Below are positions 47,791 through 59,815 of a stretch of 64,000 nt of DNA, piece after piece. The DNA lies in NCBI RefSeq assembly GCF_030247195.1, contig NC_080671.1, forward strand, positions 70,059,412 through 70,123,411, in the 5' to 3' direction. Each line of letters begins with the position of its first letter. Positions within the stretch are counted from its first letter, which is position 1. The notes below the pieces were generated by a model. It worked only from the letters and a program-made list of their open reading frames with translations. It did no database searches and was not told where the DNA came from. This DNA comes from Topomyia yanbarensis (Eukaryota > Arthropoda > Insecta > Diptera > Culicidae). The position numbers and the translations under genes were made by a program.

Positions 47791-48374
47791 ATCATACAGT
47801 ATTCAGGACTTTCCCACAAATTTCAAAGATTTTGTTTTCAAATTTCGAATTTAAAGTAAATCCTTGTAACTTTGCGATCTTAAAAAAATCGCATGAAATT
47901 CATAGAAATCCTACAAAGCTCAGAAAATATACTGAACCTCTATAAGGGGGCACTGCATGGAATGTCTACCAAGGTGAGGTATATTTCATATGCAGGATAC
48001 TCAGGAACGTTTCTAAGGTTTCAAGAAACCCCCATGCAGATGAGACAAATCTTTAGGATCTCTGGAAACTCTGTGCGGCATCAGGAATCTTTAAAAGCAT
48101 GCAAGAAACTTCTGCATCTTTCAGGAAATTCCTTCGAATTTCAAGGACAAACTTCATGGAATTATATGAAACACAGCGTAGGTTTTTGAATTCCGGATTA
48201 GTTCTACGAACTTCTGCAAAGTGCTTCGAATGTCCAAAACCCTTCAAACTTCTAGGCAATATTACAGATATTAGAACAGTTTTTTTAAGCTGAAATTTCT
48301 TCAAACTTCATAAGATTCCAGAAAGGGTTCCTAAACTTAAATTCCTTAAAATAAGCGTTAAGAAACTATATTTC

Positions 48375-48735
48375 CGACACACTTGGAGCCGTTCCGAGTT
48401 TCCAAAAATTTGATACATATTCTTCCAAATTCTAACTTCCGGAATGTTCTCAAAACTTCAAGAAAGGTTTATGAATTTGATGAAGATCTTAATAATTTCT
48501 GGGAAACCTTTCGGTTCAGGAATATTCTGAAGATTTCAAGAAACTCTTGGAATCTTCGGGGGAAGTAATACAAACTTCATGGAATTCAAATAAACTCATC
48601 TTTAAGATCTCCATGAAAGCCCGTAGAACATGAAGGAAGTCGTATGAATATTGAGAAAGTCTTTTAAGACGAAAGTTCTGCAAACGTCAGAGACTTTCTT
48701 AGAGTTTCAAGAAAAGATTACCAACTTCAAAGAAA
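48375..48735 (+). repeat. Diverged direct duplication, unit 1
   Basis: It shares blocks such as aaacttcaagaaag, ggttcaggaatattctgaag, gatctccatgaaagc and gactttctta in the same order with 49110-49500. The whole 47800-49500 interval has a similar gaaac-ttc-aag texture, as if built from older repeats. Confidence 0.65.
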
Positions 48736-48949
48736 TCTACTGTGATACTACGTACTCAAAGCGGATGTATAGAAAATATGATCTCGAGGCGATGGTATAG
48801 GAAATATTACGGATTTTTGGAAAAAATTGCAAGCTGAAGATTCTAAAAACTTTAAAAGATTGCAGAAAGGATTCTGAACTTTAAACTTTAACCTTCCTTC
48901 AGATAAGCTGTATGAAAATCAGTGGCAAAGTTCAGAAAACAACTCCGAA

Positions 48950-49110
48950 CCTAGGGGGCGGGCATAGCGTAGTTGGTCAATCGATTGCATTTACGCAACT
49001 CACCTGGGTTCTATTCCCAACCCGGCACATAGTGTTAAAGCTTTTTCTAACTTGAATAAGGAGGCGAATAACCCTAATGTTAAAACCTCTATAATCACTA
49101 CAAAATCCGA
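48950..49110 (+). mobile_element. tRNA-derived SINE (Feilai-like)
   Basis: The tRNA-like head has an A box catagcgtagttggtc (48963-48978) and a B box gggttctattccc (49007-49019), then cggcacatagtgtt. The body ends aaaacctctataatc near 49097. This layout matches tRNA-derived SINEs of Aedes (Feilai type). It lies between the two units of the local duplication. The B box has a T in place of the usual G, so transcription may be lost. Confidence 0.7.
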
Positions 49111-49500
49111 ATCCCTTGAAGCCCTTGCAAGTTTTTTTGTATTACCGAGAATTTTCACAAATTTTAGGAATATTTTACAATAATTTTACCAGAGTAGAGC
49201 GGCAAACTTCTGTGATATTTTCTAAACTTCAAGAAAGTGCTTTGAATTTGACGAACAACTTAAGAATTTCTGGAAATTTAAGAAGGTTCAGGAATATTCT
49301 GAAGATATCAAGAAGTTCTTGGAAACTTCAAAGGAAGTGATACAAACTTTAAGGCAATCACAAACTCATGATCTCCACGAGAGCATTTGAAATCTCACGG
49401 AAGTCAGATGTATATTTGGAAAGTCTTACACGTAGTCCTGCAAATGTCAGGGACTTTCTTATAGCTTCAAGAAAGGACAACGAACTTGAAAGAAGCCATA
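49110..49500 (+). repeat. Diverged direct duplication, unit 2
   Basis: Second unit of the duplication described at 48375-48735; the spacing between matching blocks is about 770 bp. Confidence 0.65.
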
Positions 49501-49669
49501 AGCCGGAAACAATGATTTCACGAGCTGAAAGCGGATGATCATTCCCGCTATTCCACTTATTTAATTTGTATAATCATTACTACGACTTTTGTGAATAAAA
49601 TTTAAGATATTAAGCCAGCGCTGACTAGGAAGCAGAATCTCAAAAACAGACTTCCCATGAACATCGACA

Positions 49670-50060
49670 AGTTTGTGTCTGTGTACAAAATTTCATGCGC
49701 GCGTTCAACCTCAACCATGCTTCGTCTCAATGTACATGTTCGCCTCGAATGTCGAACCCAAATGAACGATGTTCAAACTCTAGTTCACACATCCGTGTGC
49801 GTACACGAGAATGGATCACACAAGGCAAAAAGAGTCAACACCAGTGACGATGAAAGTGAGAAGGGGGAAAACTGGTGTCACGAACCTGTGTGTACGAGAG
49901 GTGTACGCATATCGTGTACGTACATGGAGTTCGGTTGTGCAGGCGAACATGTGCACGTGTTGTGGTACAAAATAGCGTGTTCGAGTTCGTACACAAAATG
50001 TGTGTTTAATATGAGAACAGAACCAAAGCGAATATTGTGTACGATGTTCATTTGGGAAGA
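49670..50060 (+). repeat. Repeat containing direct-repeat copy 2 and an inverted pair
   Basis: At 49937-50040 it repeats the block from 47698-47790. It also holds cccaaatgaacgatgttc (49758-49775) and the inverse gatgttcatttggga (near 50042-50056). Together these suggest a foldback element with a diverged left part. The 137-codon + frame across it is not convincing as a protein. Confidence 0.55.
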
Positions 50061-50220
50061 CAAAAAATAAGATAATATTAGAATTGGACCAAGAATTTCA
50101 TAAGCTACATTTGACTTTTACCAGAATTATCCAATCCTGGTAAAAGTCAAATGTAGATTATGAAATATTTTCGTGGAACAAAAAACTCGTTTTTCTCGAA
50201 ATCAAAAAAATAAATTGTTG

Positions 50221-50396
50221 AGTCCGTGTTGACTTAACAGGCTGTAGTCTATTCAGCGATATTTTGTAGAGGACTTTATAGTCGACATTTGACGTAATTT
50301 GAATTAATAAATAGCATTTATTGGTTAAATGTCGACTATAAAGTCCTCTACAAAATATCGCTGAATAGACTACAGTCTGTTAAGTCAATACGGACT
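50221..50396. mobile_element. 176 bp hairpin MITE
   Basis: Arms of about 71 bp (agtccgtgttgacttaacag, then ctgtagtctattcagcgata, then ttttgtagaggactttatag) pair across a loop of about 34 bp with about two mismatches and no indels. The termini recall the tagtccggtctgac ends of family B, so it may be related. Confidence 0.8.
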
Positions 50397-50689
50397 TAGC
50401 AAAATTACTTTGCTTTCAAACATACAAAGAGCATATGTAAAAATCTACATAGAAAAACGTAAAATTTGTTCCCCAATAAGAAATCGGGTCCTTTTGTGTT
50501 TTTTTGCAAGAGGTGAATAATGGGTCATTAAATGAAGAATAACATTTCTCTTTTAATACATAAACCGATAGAGCTCATCTTTCTGAATCTAATAATGCAT
50601 ATGTTCAATAATTTTATATTTTACAGTTCTATCTAAATTGAAGTAAGTTATTCGAAAAACATTTGAAAAAGTGATCAATGTTCCCCCTA

Positions 50690-50980
50690 TTAAGGTGCTC
50701 TTCAAAAATCATTAATTTTTAAAAACTCAATCGGCCCACCCCTGAGTCGATTCTTAGTCCCACCAGGAGTACTTGCACCAAATTTGAAGCAAATCGGGCA
50801 AGTCTAGCTACCGGACCAACGTGCCTGAACCTACTAGCTAGCATTTTTAACGCTAGATGGCACTACTACTTCGCTAAAAGTAAAAATTAGAAAGACAATT
50901 TAATTGTCTACAACTTTGTCGAACATTGTAAATCAATCCGGTTTTTTTGAGAGAAGTTATTAAACATTTAGCGAAAGGAT
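50690..50980 (+). repeat. Common culicine dispersed repeat fragment
   Basis: It contains accaaatttgaagcaaatcg and gctaccggaccaacgtgcct, phrases I recognise as widespread in culicine genomes. No coding content. Confidence 0.45.
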
Positions 50981-51595
50981 GTCTGAGCCAGTTTTGCATA
51001 GGTGCCTAGCAGTGTATGGTTGTGTATATACAAGCTTGTTATTTGCCCACACAATGTGCTCAAAGAGCAAAAACACGTCGATGTGCGGGTTATCTGCACA
51101 AAGAGAAACTTGAAAACGAAAATGAGAAAGATCTGTGCTCCAAGAGATACACAATTTAGCACAAAGAGTCATCTTGAAGAACCACTTTACTGGTAACCCG
51201 GGAGGAAGGCGAATCAAACTATAATTCAGTTAAAGTTTGATCGGAAGAATGCTGTTAACAGTTTTTTTCCGAATCGCAGATAATCTGCCAAGTATTCTAA
51301 AGATTCCGAAATAACTAAAATCAAAATATTCAGCTGTGACAGTTATTTTGAAAGTATCACCAGATAAGCCAGAATTGCGATAACCTGCCAACCGTAGTCA
51401 ATTACAACACTAGCGACAAATATTTCATGAAGGATTACCGCGTCTACATACCACCGATTCGAATTTGTTGTGCGTGGGTCTACTGAACCACGGACCTAGC
51501 TGTTTCAAAGATCCCTTTATTTCAGTGATCGAATACTTTGAATGGCAATTGCAAACGACGAGACAAAATTGTATGTCCATTCGAACTAGTATCGG

Positions 51596-51930
51596 CTATT
51601 TGTACCGTGCGTCATGTATTGCACTAAATACAAACAAATGGGCCATTACAGCAATAAAGCCCGCTGTGGCAAATACGCAGAATAAGCGACATCCGTAGTA
51701 TCTGAAGCGTTTCTTTAAAAGACGCTCAAAGCACGACAGTTTATTGTGCTCTCTTGGCTCAGGAGGAGTGCGATTCTGTCGATGGAATTTCAGGTAAAGA
51801 CTAAAAATAAATTTTCTTGTCTTCTCGATTGTAATCGATCTAGCGTACTCCACGATCTTTGCTACAGCTTTAAGAAGGTCGCCAGCTTTACTGCCTTTGG
51901 ACGTGATCTATCCCTAAACTTAGAATGCAT
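51596..51930 (-). pseudogene. Possible membrane-protein exon or pseudogene remnant
   Basis: On the minus strand a frame open from 51907 to 51596 encodes about 103 residues: a basic, charged N-terminal part (KAVAKIVEYARSITIEKTRK ... SCFERLLKKRFRYYG) followed by a clear membrane helix (CRLFCVFATAGFIAVMAHLF). It has no ATG in frame. An ATG with an A-rich context lies at 51930 in a neighbouring frame, which stops at 51862. After the TAG at 51596 the frame stays open for about 40 codons (PILVRMDIQFCLVVCN...). One frameshift and one stop would explain this as a decayed gene; a short exon of a split gene is the alternative. A cytoplasmic segment, then one helix, then PILV is faintly like DEG/ENaC channel N-termini, but that is speculation. 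Confidence 0.3.
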
Positions 51931-54800
51931 TTCAACTTTACTTTGCTGTCAGTTCTCAGTGCTAATTCTGAGTAAGATGTTGGTAGAATCGATTTTTTTA
52001 CGTCTTGTTACAAGTGTATTCTAGAGTTATTGCTTGTTGCACAAAAAACTGGGTTCTAACCGCACTGCGCACTAACTATTCTTTCATTAAATTCTTCTCG
52101 TAGACATATTAGTTCGACTGGTCTATCTATGAAAGTACTATCTGTATCACTTGAAATACATGCGTTTTACAAGCGCAAGTTTTCGGTAGCAGATTGATCA
52201 CTCGCACTTTGAAAGTGCGGAGTCCAGGTTGGTGGGAAGTGCGCCCAACATAGAACACTAATCAATAACTTTTCGACAGGCTTATTGTAGTTCTCACGTG
52301 AATTGCGAATTTCTGAAATTTATAAAAAATGAGACTACTTAGAATGCTATGTCTGAACTACATTGATTCTGCTTAAAACAAAAAAAAAGTTTTTTCGAAT
52401 CTTTGGTTACTTGGGTAGTTAACATTTGGATTTATGCTACAAATTAGTCGAGTAATTTAAGTATCCTAACCTCACATTCTATCACCCTACTAAATATGAT
52501 CTGTACTGAAATCCGTATCGGCATTATTCAAACTTAGTCCTAGATAAAGTTCACTTAGCCAGGTAGATTCCCCTCAATTCCAGTCCCGTTACAAACGGTG
52601 GTAAGATAACTTCAGCGGATTAACCGAATAACCAAAAATTAATACAAACACACACACATAGTATCTCTAAACAAACATTATTTATGGTCCCTGTAGTTGT
52701 ATTAGGAGTTTTAAAAACCTGTTCGATGAGTGGTGATTCGAACAAATTAACCTGAAGTGTGGCAACTATAAACAACTAAAAGCAGTTCCTTCTGTTTACT
52801 TCTTATTGTAATATCTACTGACCAAGTAGTAATACTGCCATACTAGGCAGAATTGTATTGTAGTCGAGTGCGTTTCTTTCTCCGGGGGTGTTTTGGATTA
52901 GCTAGTTTTCCCCGGTTTTTCTAATGTCTATAAAAGTAAAGAGTTCCACGAATATAACTTGTTAAGTAAACATTTGTAACAGACAGTCGACATGTTGTAA
53001 CGCAGAATAGTATTGTTTTTCCACGTAATACGAGATAGAAAATGACATTTTACTACTAAAGATATTTTAACTTAGATGAACACTAATGAGAAAATTAGGG
53101 ATATTATTTTATTCAAGCAAAAAGATGACCATTAATCGATAATCGATTGTCAAGTGTATTAAATTGTGTCTTAATATTAATTTTATGCGATAAATAATGA
53201 GATGGGTTTAGCTGACCGTTTAAATGAATTCAACAATTGAGAGCCTTACAGAACGGGACTGAAACTAATTTCGCGTGTGCCTAATGCCTAAATGTTAAGT
53301 TTCAACTTTGCATACCGACGAGGATACCGAACGTTTAAGTTCGCTGATGCAAGCATTATGTCCATTGACATCCTCCCGTAGTGAACTAATGCATCTTCCA
53401 AATAGATTATAAGATGAAAAAAAACACCCGCCACTAAAATTTCTGCTCTTCACTAAAATAGATTTGTAAGAAGCGAATTGACACTGTGATTTTGTTTTCT
53501 TGTTTTTAATAGTAGATGTAAGATTGTTTAATTTCGGCTTTCCTTATTATTTAACAAAGTTTTATTGTTATTTTTGTTCGATCGGACAGAATAATTGCAA
53601 AAAACAGGCCAATCCACTGACCATTGTGGAGAGAATAAAAAAACAAACATGGCGACCATTCGAATGACTAAGGAGACACAAGCTTTGTAAACATCAAAAT
53701 TGCCCATGAGATCAAAGCTGAAACTGGCAATAGTGCTCAATAGTAGCATGTCTCCTCGCCTGCGAAGCAAAGGAAATGTTTTACGGCAGCTTCTGTGCAA
53801 TTATTTGTAACAAACTAAACTTGATAAACTCGCATTACTCTGAGAGGCTTGGCTAAAACCAAAGAGATTTCCCAGATTTTTTGTTTAACCACTTCAACCA
53901 GGTGGGCCGCAGTGAGGACGAGAATGAATAAGCACGAGGCTTTCGCTTTAACACATTTCCTGTAACAAAGTGTCATCGTTTTAGTTGCGTGATATAGAAT
54001 CGTTTAGCTTAAGACAATTCCAACGGTTCCTTATACGAGTAGAAAGTAAATAGTTTGAAGAAATGTTTAAAAAAAACTAGAAAAAGAAACAAGTGCCGTA
54101 ATATGTTATAGGAATTGCATGACTGAAACAGAAAGTTGTACGCGTTGCCTCTATTTTCCGTAATTTTTAGCCGTTAAAAACAGTAAACCCCCTTCACCAA
54201 ACCTCAGCATCACATAGAAAACCAATCAGTATTGAAAGTCTACTTAAAAAAGCATTATAACAGCAACCACATAAAAATATAACAGAGAATCAGATCCCTA
54301 ACGTAGGTATGACAATGTACAAACAAAACAGTTTTATGTTTTCCAAAGTTCTGTTTTAGTTCATTTTATTATGTTTTTATCCCAAAAGTAATTTATTTTA
54401 GCGAGTAATACATACATAACAGTATAAATACATACACAGGAGATGATGAGCGAATACACAGATTTTTACCCGATTTCAGCTACTGATACAACTGTTAGTA
54501 CAGTTTATTCTTATTAAGAAATCCACATATTTATTATACATTTTACAGCTATAGATACTTTGTAATACATAGATTATCATTAATAGGTGAAGAAATTCAT
54601 AAAAATGTAAATATTTTACCAAGTATTTGTACAAATGATTTATTGTGAAAAGATTGATTGAGACTGTCAGTTTAAATGTGAATTGTAAAATACAAACGCT
54701 AAAGAATTTAGAATTGATTACCTTATTCTACATATCCGAAAAGATCACGAAATAATTGTGCTACGTCCTTACGATGAAGGCTCCGATAAGCCGTCACCGC
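51931..54800. other. Low-repeat AT-rich DNA with 3'UTR-like texture
   Basis: This is the longest stretch without obvious transposons downstream of LRIG. It has many T-rich and TGTA motifs, including tgtaaatat near 54607, and scattered AATAAA-like strings. It could be part of a long 3'UTR, or a conserved intergenic block. No open frame of note is present. Confidence 0.3.
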
Positions 54801-56516
54801 TCTAAATAATTCAAGTCAGGTTGACCCCCAAAAAAAAATCTCATTTGCGATAAATTTTTTAACTAATTGATATCCGGAGTTTTGAAACTTCTACTCACAG
54901 ACGAAGGGGCCCGAGTTCCACCACAAATATTTATGCTCTATCGAACCCATTTGTGAAATTACTATAGCCTTGTTTACTCCTAGTAAACTCATGCTCCTCG
55001 AAGGAATGTTAGCATAGATGACTTTTCCATTGAAAATCAATTCCCAGTAGTGCTGATTCGACTACAATCGAACAATTGGGAAGAGAAATCGAACCACATC
55101 AAGGCAAATATTCGTAAGCCATGCATTTTCCGATATTGCTCACCACAGGACCACATATTGCCTCCCTGTTTGATGACCCACTATAAAACATTTCTTCGCC
55201 ACATGCTCTCCTGTACCTACAACTGAGTGGCAACCCATGTAGATTTCACTACTGAAATGTGTAGGTACTAGCTTTTCATTAATCGAACATGCTTGCTGCA
55301 AGTTTAGGGAGATGGTAAACGGTTATCGGTGTTGGCCGAAAACGGACAAAGTTAGGCATTAACCACACAGTGGGGTTAACCGTTTCCATTACCGATGCGA
55401 CTTGGTTGTAAACGAGATCCTTTCGGAAGGTTTGCCGTAGGCGGGAATGCGTTTTTCAACATGCACTAGTGAAAGTTAGAATCAAGCAGCAGGCATGAAA
55501 TAGAAAGTTTGTCGTCGATCTACTTAACCTTAAATATCGTTCGCCCAAAGCGTAATATTAACAACCTCATCAGACAGGTAGTCAGTGGGGGTAGGCTAGA
55601 GTACTACTGTCCTTCTGGATTTTTGCAAAAACAATTTAAAAGAAAAACACGTATTTCGGCGCATATCTGCCGCATAACGAGTCTTATCACATTTTTTTTG
55701 AGACAGCTCAGATATCTATCTGAGAGACTGAACGGATGAAATTTTTTCTTTGCTCCGCGTGTGAAAACTTTCCTAGTGGAAAATAATAATTTATTTAATG
55801 GTCACCATGTGAATAGAATACATAAATGTTTTAATATTGCGACATGCAATATCATATGAATTCGAGAATACATCTGCATCTGAAGATGAATAAATTTATC
55901 GTATCATTATTTTGTTGCCGGGTGGCGTAGCACTGAACTATCGGTCGTGTGGTGAAAGTTTAATTGAATTAAATTTACTATTTTCCTAAAGTCAGAAATC
56001 CGCTTTTGTGATAAGTTGCATAATACATAAGTGAATTTGATATAAGTTCCCCTTCTATACTAAGAAGAAGGCTTTGACCTAAGGTGGACGTGTTTTTTCG
56101 CAGAAAAAAAGTTCTTTTCGGCTTTTTTCTCGCGCTGAGGAAATTTGACAACTGTGCTGTACTCTTGCATATTCGAATCTGTTGTGTTTAGCTGTCTCCA
56201 TAACAATATACTCAGCTTAGTGAAAACGTCAGTCTCGGTATCGGTCTGTTAGTGGTTTGCAGTCAGACCAGAAACCCGGATCATCATCGATGCTTTCTTC
56301 GTCAACTTCATCTGATACTTTTTATCGTTGCGGTATCTAATCTAAGAATGTTTGGAAAAAGTAGCATAACGATGGTTCCTGAAGCCTGCATCTGTTACAG
56401 ACCAGCCAGGTGAATTTGGTGAGATCAATCTAATTTATAATTAATTTTTATTTTGCGTTTACTTGAATATTATATAAATCACTCCAAACCCAATCCCATT
56501 TTCCTTCCCTACTAAC
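54801..56516. other. Unassigned intergenic DNA with a small shared repeat
   Basis: A block reading agctcagatatctatctgag agactgaacggatg in two adjoining parts (55706-55739) recurs, altered, at 56971-57004. Otherwise I see nothing definable. Confidence 0.35.
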
Positions 56517-56781
56517 CAATTCTAGAGAAAAATTTTAATAGGACGTAAGTAACAATGAGAGATTCTCTTTGGGGTCTTTCTCTTCTGTTCATAACTCGGT
56601 CATTTCAACATTTACTACTCTACTCTTTGCATAATATTCTAGTAAAAACCGTCGGTTTTCGAAATGTATTGGAAAATTAGTGCAAAGTGTTGTAATGATG
56701 TCGTAATAAACGAAAGAGAAAGTAAACAAAGAGAGGCTCTCAATGTTACTTACGTCCTATTGAAAATTATCTCTAGAATTG
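56517..56781. mobile_element. 265 bp foldback MITE related to 7187-7428
   Basis: Inverted arms read caattctagag, then ataggacgtaagtaacaatg, then agag and ttctcttt, on both ends with minor changes. The interior (tctgttcataactcggtcat) aligns with the interior of the MITE at 7187-7428. Confidence 0.8.
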
Positions 56782-56956
56782 TAACATCCGTAATGCCTGT
56801 AAACATTGCGTGGGTTTCCCGTATCTTCTTAAGTAGGTATTCAACTAACATTTCCTTCCCTTTGGCGATCGTAAGGACATGGCCAGTGAACTATACGATT
56901 ATATAAACAGATTTCACTGTATCAGCCACCCATGATGAGTGCGGTCGTTTTTGCTA

Positions 56957-56977
56957 TGCTATGCTATGCTAGCTCAG
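56957..56977 (+). repeat. Microsatellite (GCTAT)n
   Basis: About four units of gctat in a row, ending in gctagc. Confidence 0.7.
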
Positions 56978-57082
56978 ACATCTATCTGAGAGACTCTGAA
57001 TTGATGGAGTACATTAGTAGTACAAATCTTCATATTCGGAATGTGGGAAACCTACCAACTTTTGCGAGGTCTGGAAGAGGGG

Positions 57083-57180
57083 ACCCAACAAACAATTTAG
57101 CTGAATAATAGCTTGAACAGGCATTGTTCAGCCTATTCCCTCTCGATAAAAGCTTGTTCAGCTATCGTTGTTTGTTGGGG
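57083..57180. mobile_element. 98 bp palindromic MITE
   Basis: acccaacaaacaatttagct on the left pairs with agctatcgttgtttgttggg on the right; inner ttgaacag/gttca segments pair as well. Confidence 0.6.
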
Positions 57181-57594
57181 AAGTGTTAGACATAACGCTT
57201 TGCTCTGAAAGTGTTTCTCAGAAGCCAGGATATTGGCAGATTCCAAATGAAACTGAACCGTCTCTATCCGATCATTAATATATACTTTTCGACCATTTTG
57301 ATGTCACCCTCAATGTGGTAACATATCGTAATCCCAAATCTATAAACTGCGACCTCACCTACAAAGAGCTTGTCCACTTCGTACTGTTAAATCGATTAGA
57401 GGATCCGTTGGTGGAGGGCTGAGGTTGAAAGAATGAAGAAGGATATGAGAAGAACTTGGAACCGGCGTCAGCGTGATGACTTCAGGGCTTTCAGGTCAGC
57501 TCATAGTGCATATTGAAATATCTCAGATATTTTCTCTGAAAGCTTCGAAACGGATAATCAATCATCACATCAGAAACGTTAATTTAGTTGTATA

Positions 57595-58333
57595 GGGGAG
57601 CCCGGGGCTAGTTGCCGGTTGGGGTAAGTTGGTGGAATCCCTTTTGCTTCGCTTCTATTAGACATATAGCGCTGCCTCTCGTTATGTACCTCAAGTTATG
57701 TAAAACACATTATTCAATGTGTTTTGGTTGCAAAACATTTTGTTTTGTAGAAGTTGTGGGCGATATTGTTTTTTCGAGCATACCAAGTAAATTTCCTAAA
57801 TTATAAACACTTTTTGTTATTTGGAGTGGTTTTCAATCTATTTTCCGAATAATTATATTTTTCGATTTTGCGTGAAAAGAGCTTTCAGTGTATGAGTAGA
57901 TATTACAGATCCACGAACAAAAGTTATTTTTTAAACAGTTGATTATAAAATATGCGGTTGGGGTAAGTTGGCGGTGTTGTTCGCGGGACAAGTTGGCGGT
58001 ACTATTTACGGTGCAAAAACAGTCATCAATTTTTTTTTATTTCTGGAATTCACTCTAAAGTAAGAAACTCTTTTTCTTGTGTATCATCAATGCAGGAGGC
58101 ATTATTTCGGCCAATTACCTGAAGGATTTCGAAAATTTGCTTCTGAATATGTAATACGTGTCAAAGTAAAATGCTGGGGTATTGAGACTGAAATATAATA
58201 GAAAATGTCGGTTAATATACAGTTTCATTGAAAAAACATTTTCATGCTACATGTTCCATTTTGCAAGATTTACCTACATTAAAGCGGTAAAAATTGAGAA
58301 CTGAAAACACCGTCAGCTAGCCCCGGTCTCCCC
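57595..58333. mobile_element. 739 bp MITE inserted in the RT frame, TA duplication
   Basis: The termini are ggggagcccggggctagttg and, reverse complemented, ggggagaccggggctagctg. TA lies on both sides. Removing the insert with one TA copy fuses the RT frame as gtt gta tat cca ctg (VVYPL), in frame. The interior repeats ggggtaagttggcggt-like phrases and has no transposase. A TA duplication suits Tc1/mariner-type mobilisation, but the superfamily is not proven. Confidence 0.85.
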
Positions 58334-58467
58334 TATCCACTGCACAAAATGCAACATGCATCAGTGTGGGAAATCCACGATCACTCTACTTCACGATGTT
58401 GTTTACAACATTGAGAAGGCCTTCTCGCTTGTGTGTATTCCTAGATATTTAGGGTGCTTTTGACAAT

Positions 58468-58818
58468 GTGTCCTTCCAGTCAGATCTGGAAACGACGCGC
58501 GGTCATGGGATATCTGCATGTATCTCTAGTTGGTTAACAATGCTTAGTAACCGCATTCTTTGTTCGTCACTGCAACAGGCTGAGATAAGGAAGTTAAGTA
58601 TTTGTAGTTGTCCTCAGGGTGGCGTTCTGTCACCTTTGTTATGGAATTTGGTTACCGATGGCTTCTTGAAGAAACTCAATGAGACTGGATTTCCAACCTA
58701 CGGGCTTACTGACTACCAAATCCGAATTACTGGACTTCGCATCGGAACAATCTTTGACTTAATGCAACAAGCATTACTTTTGGAAAGACCTGGGGTCTCA
58801 AACCTGATGACGGTTTAG
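58468..58818 (+). pseudogene. I-like RT palm fragment
   Basis: The 116-codon frame holds SFQSDLETTRGHGISACISS, then the QGGVLSPLLW palm motif, but a D-to-L change at the catalytic YADD position (YGLTD) and later stops. The first catalytic aspartate block sits upstream in another frame. It cannot encode an active enzyme. Confidence 0.7.
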
Positions 58819-59815
58819 TCAAAGCTAAACCATCTACAAATAATGGCGCTCATGGTGTTGACTGGTGCTTTCACCACAACTCCGACTGCTGCTCTTGAAA
58901 TCCTTCTAAATATTAAACCATTACACATACACCTCCAACAAAAAGCACTATTATGTTCATACAAACTGCTGGTTACTGGGCTTTGGAACAGTAACCATAT
59001 TGATCTTGCTACCAGTCATACACGACCGTGGTCATAAACGGTTACATGGGGTGAAGATATTCCTGCTCCCAGCGATATTACACTCACATGTAGTTTTCCT
59101 TACAGGGCATTCCATGTGAAGATTCCTTCTCGAGAGGAGTGGTTGTCTGGCTATATGGAAAACAACCACAAACGCAAGTGGTTTGTTACACAGACGGTTC
59201 TTTGGTGGGCCAAATGGCACGACATTTCGGTTTTACTGGAGATGAATGGGTTGACGAATTGGCCAGCACTGGCGCTGAGCCCGCCCTGCCAATTTCGACA
59301 AGTTAGATAAGAGAAAAAAATACGGTCCTGGGATTCGTCAGCACACCGCAATCTACAAACGTATCGCCAAACAACAGTGTTTCTAGAACAACCGTGCCCA
59401 GTGATCTCGAAAAATGTCCAATATTTTTCGAAACTCTACTCTTTTCTCTGTGGCATGCTGACCAGGGCTTTAACCGGCCATTGCAAACTCAAATATCACA
59501 TGGCAACTATTCAGCGCACCGAGTCTTTTTCATGTGACCATTGTGGATCCGACTACTACTACGACCTCACATCATCTGATATGCAACTGCCCAGCAGTGG
59601 CGCAATTGCGAGCATGTTTGGACGACCGAAACTCAGAGACATACTAAAGTTCCTTATCCACTGTGTTGACGAGCATTAGGCTTACTCGCAAGCGATTCGA
59701 ACTACTTTTGATTTTATCTTTCCTGCGGTTTGTTTTTGTGCTGTTCTTTTTCCCACCCTTATGCTTACTTCATCACTTTTCCTTTCCTTCCGCTCAGGAA
59801 ACGAAGAGAAGACAC

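Larger units (their letters stand above)
57300..59700 (+). mobile_element. I-like non-LTR retrotransposon with RNase H, interrupted by a MITE
   Basis: Order on the + strand: pre-RT linker WWRAEVERMKKDMRRTWNRR then DDFRAFRSAHSAY (57410-57515); after an internal deletion, RT fingers RIINHHIRNVNLVV (57551-57592). A MITE at 57595-58333 interrupts the ORF. RT then resumes with PLHKMQHA and HDVVYNIEKAFS, a shift, and CPQGGVLSPLLWNLVTDGFL (58609-58668) with YGLTD where YADD is expected. RNase H and C-terminal parts follow (SREEWLSGYMENNHKRKW, 59131-59184; degenerate TDGS; LTGHCKLKYHMATIQRT and CDHCG, 59470-59550). It is the same family as 36415-37345. The clade is assigned by motifs; I, LOA and related clades share this layout. 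Confidence 0.75.

Noticed and set aside
48957..49030. tRNA gene
   Set aside because: The A and B boxes are present but the cloverleaf does not close and a SINE body follows; called a SINE instead.
49657..50070. 137-codon + frame
   Set aside because: It lies in a repeat with inverted and direct copies nearby, and the residues are not protein-like beyond chance.
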